Assembly: GCA_030280995.1 (NCBI GenBank)
Contig: JASXTE010000016.1
Location: forward strand, 24,141,501-24,205,500
Direction of reading: 5' to 3'
Length of the DNA: 64,000 bases
DNA from: Hemileia vastatrix
Lineage: Eukaryota > Basidiomycota > Pucciniomycetes > Pucciniales > Zaghouaniaceae
Shown: positions 58,755 to 64,000 of the stretch, in pieces
Numbering within the stretch: the first letter of the stretch is position 1
Layout: each line of letters opens with the position of its first letter
Notes under the pieces: model-generated
Database searches by the model: none
What the model was told of the DNA's origin: nothing
The model's input: only the letters and a program-made list of their open reading frames with translations
Program-made: the position numbers and the translations under genes

Positions 58755-59864
58755 ACTCAGAAATTTTTTCAAGTATATAGGAGATGTTTATTGGAGGTTG
58801 AGTTTCAAGAAGTCTTAATTGTTGTGGGTTTAGAGTTGCCAGATATGATGGAGAGTAACAGTCACTAGGTAAACCTCTGGGCATGGGAAAAGAATTGATG
58901 TGAGGTTGGAGTGATGAAACTGAATTTAATATCTTGTATGATGCCAAATACTTAAGAACTGCTCCAGAATATGGTTAATTGTCTCTTATTTGAAAGTGTT
59001 GTTAATCAAGAGCTTGTGCAAGTTTTGAGAGTTCTTCAGATCTCCATGGCAACAAAATTTGCTTAAAATCTCCATCATAATTGATTTCAGTGTCTGAGCA
59101 ACACTTAATGGTTTCAAAAAGCTTCTCATAAGTTTCACAACTGGGAACTTGTTTGAGAAGATGGATTTGGTAAACTGAATTCTGAAAATAAAAGTTTGAT
59201 ATATATAAGGTTGTGGGGGGGAAAATAATGAGAGATAAATATGTGTTCTTACATTTTTTTTGAGTCAATATTTATACTTTCTTAATCTAATTATTTCACA
59301 GGAGCTTTCAGAATCCTTTCCAAGACATAATATATCAGCATAACCTATAAACCAAAGATGAAGAACACCCAATTGATTTAGGAGAGTAATATGAGTGGAG
59401 TCCATTGAATAAGAAGTTAAATAATTTTTTTCCAAAGCTTTATCCCAGTGTTTAATAATAATTTTGGCAAAAAATTGATTCCAATCATGAAACCAGTCAA
59501 GATTCCAGGCAAAATTTGTTCCTGGAAAATTGCATTGCTGAAGATAATGGTTAAAATCTTCATAGAATATATTAGGGATTCTCTCTGAAACCCTAGAATT
59601 TTTTTCTGGATGAGGTAAATTTACATCAATGAGGAGAGAGTTCATGTTGAATGATAAAAAACAATCTAGCTGAGCATCTTTTGGATTTTTCTTCCTTTCA
59701 TTTGACTGAGGTGAAATTTTAAAAGGAACACAACTAAAATTGCAAATAGACCTGGAAAAGTGAGAAGTGAATGGTGGAAGTAAATCTTTAAATCTTTTAT
59801 TTAGCGTGCATGTATTAGTAGGTTTTTTTCCCTGAGGAAAGTAAGTACTGCTAAAGCTCATCAT
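58714..59864 (-). pseudogene. Unknown-family gene X, copy D, lightly decayed
   Basis: Exon 1 starts at ATG 59864 and is open for about 190 codons, with SSTYFPQGKKP, FAWNLDWFHDWNQFFAKI and LGKDSESS blocks. An intron ends at a clear acceptor (ttttattttcag, about 59183). Exon 2 continues with NSVYQIHLLKQVPSCETY and KLFETIKCCSD. It meets a TAA near 59002 and another about 30 bases on, then LASYKILNSVSSLQPH and PRGLPSDCYSPSYLATLN. Copy A has sense codons at both stop sites. No known domain is seen. A Trp-rich centre and no signal peptide suggest an intracellular protein. It overlaps the 3' end of the convergent SNF2 gene by about 40 bp. Confidence 0.6.
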
Positions 59865-60680
59865 ATAGATTTTTATTGGGGTAAAAGTTAAAAGTGTTAA
59901 AGTGTGAATAGATTTTGAAACTCCAAACTATTATAATAAAATTTAAATTTTTGTATAAACTATTAATGGAAGAGAAGGTGTATGAGAGTTGAGACTTCTT
60001 GCATATGTCATTGTCTTTAAAAAGGAATATGTATTTGCATAATTAACTCAAATGAGGTAGCACAAATAAAATGTAAATTATTGCACTTTGAAATGGTACA
60101 AATATGCCAAAAGGGACTGATTTTCATTTTGAGATGTTTTTAAATCAAATTATAGCTGGAAACAGGATCTTATTTGATCTTGTTGATTGCGTTATCCATT
60201 ATTTTTTCTAACCCTGTCATTGACATACTATTATTAATAGGACACATTTTTTGTTCAACTCACACTACTGGTAAAGCATATCAGAGTTTCATATTTTGGG
60301 ACAAACTACAAAATGTAGGAAATATTTATTTAAAATTCTATAAGCTTTAATTTGATCACATTTTGGATATATAATATTTATTCACAATCCATTTTTGAAA
60401 AATCTTGATTTCTTAGATTATATTTTTACAATGGAAATAATAGGTATTATCTTTTAATAATCCATGAAAAATTAATATTTTCAGTGAAAAACTTCTTGTT
60501 ACTTGGTATATTTTTCTTAATATATGTGACAGAAGAATTGGTACATTTTCTCATCACCCTTCAAGAATCTGTTTATCTGAAATGTAAATTAAATATCCCA
60601 ACTCAATTTATATCAGAACTATTCCTATTCAAAAAAATGAAAGAAATTCAAAATCTTTTGAAATGGAATTTTTTTTACAT
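59865..60680. other. Spacer between gene X and the microsatellite in element D
   Basis: AT-rich, no supported gene. It probably holds the promoter of gene X. Confidence 0.4.
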
Positions 60681-61126
60681 TATTTTTATTTTTATTTTTA
60701 TTTTTATTTTTATTTTTATTTTTATTTTTATTTTTATTTTTATTTTTATTTTTATTTTTATTTTTATTTTTATTTTTATTTTTATTTTTATTTTTATTTT
60801 TATTTTTATTTTTATTTTTATTTTTATTTTTATTTTTATTTTTATTTTTATTTTTATTTTTATTTTTATTTTTATTTTTATTTTTATTTTTATTTTTATT
60901 TTTATTTTTATTTTTATTTTTATTTTTATTTTTATTTTTATTTTTATTTTTATTTTTATTTTTATTTTTATTTTTATTTTTATTTTTATTTTTATTTTTA
61001 TTTTTATTTTTATTTTTATTTTTATTTTTATTTTTATTTTTATTTTTATTTTTATTTTTATTTTTATTTTTATTTTTATTTTTATTTTTATTTTTATTTT
61101 TATTTTTATTTTTATTTTTATTTTTA

Positions 61127-61157
<31 letters not shown>

Positions 61158-61163
61158 TTTATT
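60681..61163. repeat. (TTTTTA)n microsatellite, about 480 bp
   Basis: Some eighty nearly perfect hexamer units; one unit near the right end is shortened. Reading frames across it encode only Ile-Phe or Tyr-Phe runs and are not genes. Confidence 0.97.
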
Positions 61164-61345
61164 TCATTTCTAAGTAGTAAACTACTAACATACTAAGAAA
61201 AATCAAAAATGAAATTAAGATGAAATAAATCATTAGGGGGTATCAATGTTCAGGGATCCGCAATTAGGGATCAGGAATTATTTTTTCTGGGATCAGACAT
61301 TATTAATTGCCAAAGATTCTTATCCACTAGCCCCAAGGCTTCTGA
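61164..61345. other. Leader region of the Tet-like gene
   Basis: Contains gggatc repetition (61250-61300) and a 13-A run. No confident start codon or exon. Confidence 0.35.
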
Positions 61346-62456
61346 AAAAAAAAAAAATCATCAAAAAAAATTAAAGATAATCAGTCTCATCAGAAGAAAA
61401 GATATCTGAAAAAAAAAATTCTCTGTGAAAGTTATTTTTGTCATATCCCAAACATTATTTTTCATAAAACTAAAGTAGATAAAAAAAATAAATATCCAAA
61501 AAAATTACCAGAAGATATCAAATATCTAACCGAATTTGGAGATGATCAAGTTGTTTCAGTTATCAGTAATTCTTATAAGGCTCAATTCATATTGGAAGTT
61601 CATTCATTTGATGGTGTAAAGGATGTAGCTTTTAATCAACTATCGGATCTTATCATAACTCTTTATCAAATGGCTTTGGTTCAATTACCTATAAGGAATA
61701 CGAATTTGTTGGGTGGTATCATGATTGGATTTGGTTGGAGACCAGGTTTTGTTAACGGATATTCTCTTGGTATGTCTAATAATTTTTTTTCCATTCTTAA
61801 TATCATTTCACTTATTTCATTTATATAGGCATATATTCGTTGGTCAAGAATATCACTAAAGCTCAAAAAGATGAAGATTTTTGCTTATGGGACACTCTAC
61901 CTTCCTTTAACTCTTTTCTTGCTTTTCAACTCAAAAAGCACTGTAATAAAGCATTTGAAAAAAATCATGAGCTAGAAAACAAAGTTGGAATACTGAATTG
62001 GTGTGACTCCGAATGGGAAGATATCAGCCATGAATATCTTTTATTTTCTAATGTTATTATCACTCATTCTGGATTTCACAATAGGATTCATATTGATAGG
62101 AAAGATGCCAATTTTCTTACTTTTGGTTTATTCTCATATATCAATCCAATAACTGGACACCCAATACAATCTCCAGCTAAAATCAAAGGACTTGGTTTAT
62201 ATTTTCCAGACCACTGGTGCATCATTGATTTTGGTTTGGGAAATGGTATCATGGAAACTATTTGGAATTCTTCTAAGGATAATCATCAAACAACCAAAGC
62301 TCCTCCTGGTTTGAATCCTTTCAAGATTTCACACATTTTGGTTGCTCATTTCAAATCAGTCATAAGTTGATTCAAAGAATCAATAAGGTAAAGAAAGATG
62401 GTAAAGTTATTCGATTTAAAAAAACTTTATCTAGATCCAAAAAGTATGGGGATTAG
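61346..62456 (+). pseudogene. Tet-like (TET/JBP family) 2OG-Fe(II) oxygenase, spliced, 3' frameshift
   Basis: Exon A is open from 61346 to 61769, just after a stop at 61343-61345 next to a 13-A run, so the true start may lie further left. A 59-bp GT-AG intron (61770-61828) joins it in frame to exon B (61829-62352). The block LLGGIMIGFGWRPGF spans before the splice, then LWDTLPSF, then the iron-binding HID in FHNRIHIDRKDAN (His 62089-62091, Asp 62095-62097), FGLFSYI, FPDHWCIIDFGLG and a later His in DNHQTT (62284-62286) as possible third ligand. Fungal Tet-like proteins oxidise 5-methylcytosine by established knowledge of the family. A one-base shift near 62352 alters the last ~35 codons (frame ending TAG 62454-62456). 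Family assignment is from motif pattern only. Confidence 0.72.
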
Positions 62457-62744
62457 AGTTGTCATCAAAAATTATATATTTTTTCATAAATTTTTAATAA
62501 ATATTTTTTATATATCAATTTTCTCAAGTAATGTGATGAGCCAACGACCTTTGGTTGTATAACAGGTAATCATGATAAAATTTATTTGTTTCATGGGGTT
62601 CCTCTTGCCTATACCTGTTGAAAGTCCTAAACTTTTGTTTCTCGACTTGGTCAACATTTTGGCTTGAGGAATTGTCATTACTTTAAACTAGGGAAATTGA
62701 TATATATTAGATATTTATTTAATAATTTATGTAATAATATTAAA
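62457..62744. other. Unassigned spacer
   Basis: AT-rich, nothing recognised. Confidence 0.4.
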
Positions 62745-62945
62745 TTTAGATGACTTCCACCCCTTACTTCAATAAAATGCAGGGGGGGGGGGGTATTGCC
62801 AAATTTTCAAATCTGACATGTGAAATTGATGACTTAAAAAAATTTTGGTGATACCCACCCCTTGCTTCAATAAAATGCAGGGGAGAGTATTGCCAATTTT
62901 TTAAAACAGATATACAATTTTTTTGACTTGTAAATATTTTGGTGA
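62745..62945. repeat. Tandem duplication of a ~105-bp unit with G-run
   Basis: caccccttacttcaataaaa at 62758 and caccccttgcttcaataaaa at 62857, each followed by tgcagggg and gtattgcca. The GGGGTATTGC core resembles the terminus of element A, so these may be degenerate element ends. Confidence 0.65.
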
Positions 62946-64000
62946 AAAATTTTTCGTGATACCTTTTGTGGTCTTCCAACATTGGCAGGGGCCTTTGTTG
63001 TGTGATTTGGCGCTGTTTGTGCATGTCTTAATTGACATCTGTTAAGGAATTGGTTATTTTTCTGGTTTTATTCCGTGGATATTGGGTCTTCGGGTATGTG
63101 GGTACTATCATTGGATAGCCCTGGTTTTTCTCTATATTTTATGCCTTGAAGACATTTTTCATATTCTGAGTTTTAAGGGGTCATTTCCTCATTTTTTCAT
63201 TTATAAAAGATTGCTGTTTAATTTTCTTTTTCCTGTTTTACAGGCTAACATTAAGTCTTAGGTTTAAGTGCTTAGTACCATTGGATAGAGCTAATTTCTC
63301 TCTATATTTCATGTCTCAATGTTGTTATAGTGAAATTCTGTGTTTTAAAGGTTTTAGTAGTTGTAGCTAATTTTTCTAAGTAGATTAGTGGTTTTTGTTG
63401 GTTTTCTGGCTTCAGGGAGGCCGGGCTGCTTCAGGCGGCCCGCCCCCCTCTGTTTTAGGAGGTTGGGGAGCGCTTCAGGAGGGTTTTTTATGAAATTTGG
63501 AGGGTACAGGCGCCAGATTGGTGGGTGCGCATGGGCTCTTAGTTAGTGGTCTGTGTGTACATAGTGAATAAGACAGTTTGGGGAAACCTTAATCATCATA
63601 AAACCATCCAAAGGTGATATCATTGTTCCTCACTCAGTTTCCACTGTTTTCTGGCCACAATTGGCTGTGTTTGTTGCAAGTGAGTTCTTCATTTAACTTA
63701 AATTTGGCAACTGTTTTCTCTGTTATAGTCTTTCAAGCTATAGCAAGTATTATTTCTGTCTCTGGTGTGGATTTGCAGCCTACATCAAGTATCTTTGCTG
63801 TCTCTGGTGTGGACTTTGTTCTACATTTCAGTTCTTTGGTCTGGTAGTCTATCTGGGGACTACTTTCTTGGCTCATCAAGCAGTCAAGTGTGTTAAACAG
63901 GAGCTTTAGCAAAACAGGAACCAACTTACTTTAGCAAGTAAATCTCACTCTATTTTTCTAAAGGGACAGGGTATTATCTCTGGTTTTTCTCCAACTCCCT
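62946..64000. other. Unassigned right end of the window
   Basis: More balanced composition, no supported gene. Two diverged copies of a cattggata...tttctctatattt block lie at about 63110 and 63280, and TGTCTCTGGTGTGGA occurs at about 63757 and 63799. It could be part of an LTR or untranslated region whose body is beyond 64000. Confidence 0.35.

Noticed and set aside
60484..61196. Two long open frames of Ile-Phe and Tyr-Phe repeats
   Set aside because: They are produced by the TTTTTA microsatellite; no gene.
1..64000. Repeat-induced point mutation (RIP) as the cause of the many stops
   Set aside because: Several stops need other changes (for example AAG to TAG at 20710, Tyr to TAA at 1277). 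The LINE and TRIM copies are nearly clean. A formal context test was not possible.

Overview
The window looks like a repeat-dense, AT-rich piece of a basidiomycete fungal genome, most likely a rust fungus (Pucciniales). This rests on recognisable families: a chromodomain Ty3/gypsy pol, a copia pol, Tnp2-type (CACTA/Plavaka-like) transposases, a LINE with endonuclease, RT and RNase H, a Tet-like 2OG-Fe(II) oxygenase, and short 56-70 bp GT-AG introns. Almost everything is transposon. I see no tRNA, rRNA, CRISPR array or bacterial-style operon. Species assignment is inference.

Region 1 (1-13,048) is a three-level nest. A copia element (pol resumes at 11,409, 3' LTR at 12,881) was split by a Ty3/gypsy element (pol 2-2974, 3' LTR from 3092 to 11,408). 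That gypsy LTR was in turn split by a complete CACTA element (3291-10,427) with TIRs, a TAA target-site duplication and subterminal TGTCGC motifs. The CACTA transposase carries three nonsense codons, but its convergent partner gene (9234-7189, three exons, 644 codons) is fully open.

Region 2 (13,049-19,078) holds the only candidate host gene: a 118-residue secreted, six-cysteine protein (14,027-14,383) that could be an effector. Next to it lies a tandem LTR-internal-LTR-internal-LTR array of a miniature LTR retrotransposon (14,589-16,552), with identical internal copies, a copia-type half-tRNA primer site and a perfect TCGCT duplication. A large fold-back element and a second copy of its core MITE follow.

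Region 3 (19,079-48,710) is dominated by a family of elements with CACCAC termini, a nested palindrome around TGCTAGCA just inside the end, and 3-bp duplications. Copy A starts at 19,079 and carries a decayed SNF2-type ATPase gene plus a convergent gene of unknown family. Element B (23,808-33,666) interrupts it; B is non-coding and built mostly of eleven ~608-bp tandem units, each with a near-perfect 46-bp palindrome. Beyond B lies a decayed Tnp2 transposase, split by a 5.8-kb LINE with a 15-bp duplication, then a second-ORF remnant. A ~100-bp palindromic array (45.9-48.7 kb) contains the small element C.

Region 4 (48,711-55,431) has a 5' LTR, an intact gag ORF and a decayed protease/RT start of a second gypsy-type element, then unassigned minus-strand coding remnants. 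Region 5 (55,432-64,000) is copy D of the CACCAC family. It repeats the SNF2 + unknown-gene module at the same distance from its terminus. After a ~480-bp TTTTTA microsatellite comes a spliced gene for a Tet/JBP-like dioxygenase. The most interesting idea here is that CACTA-like rust transposons carry chromatin and DNA-modification genes as cargo. The right ends of A and D are not found, so linkage of all these genes in one element is inference.
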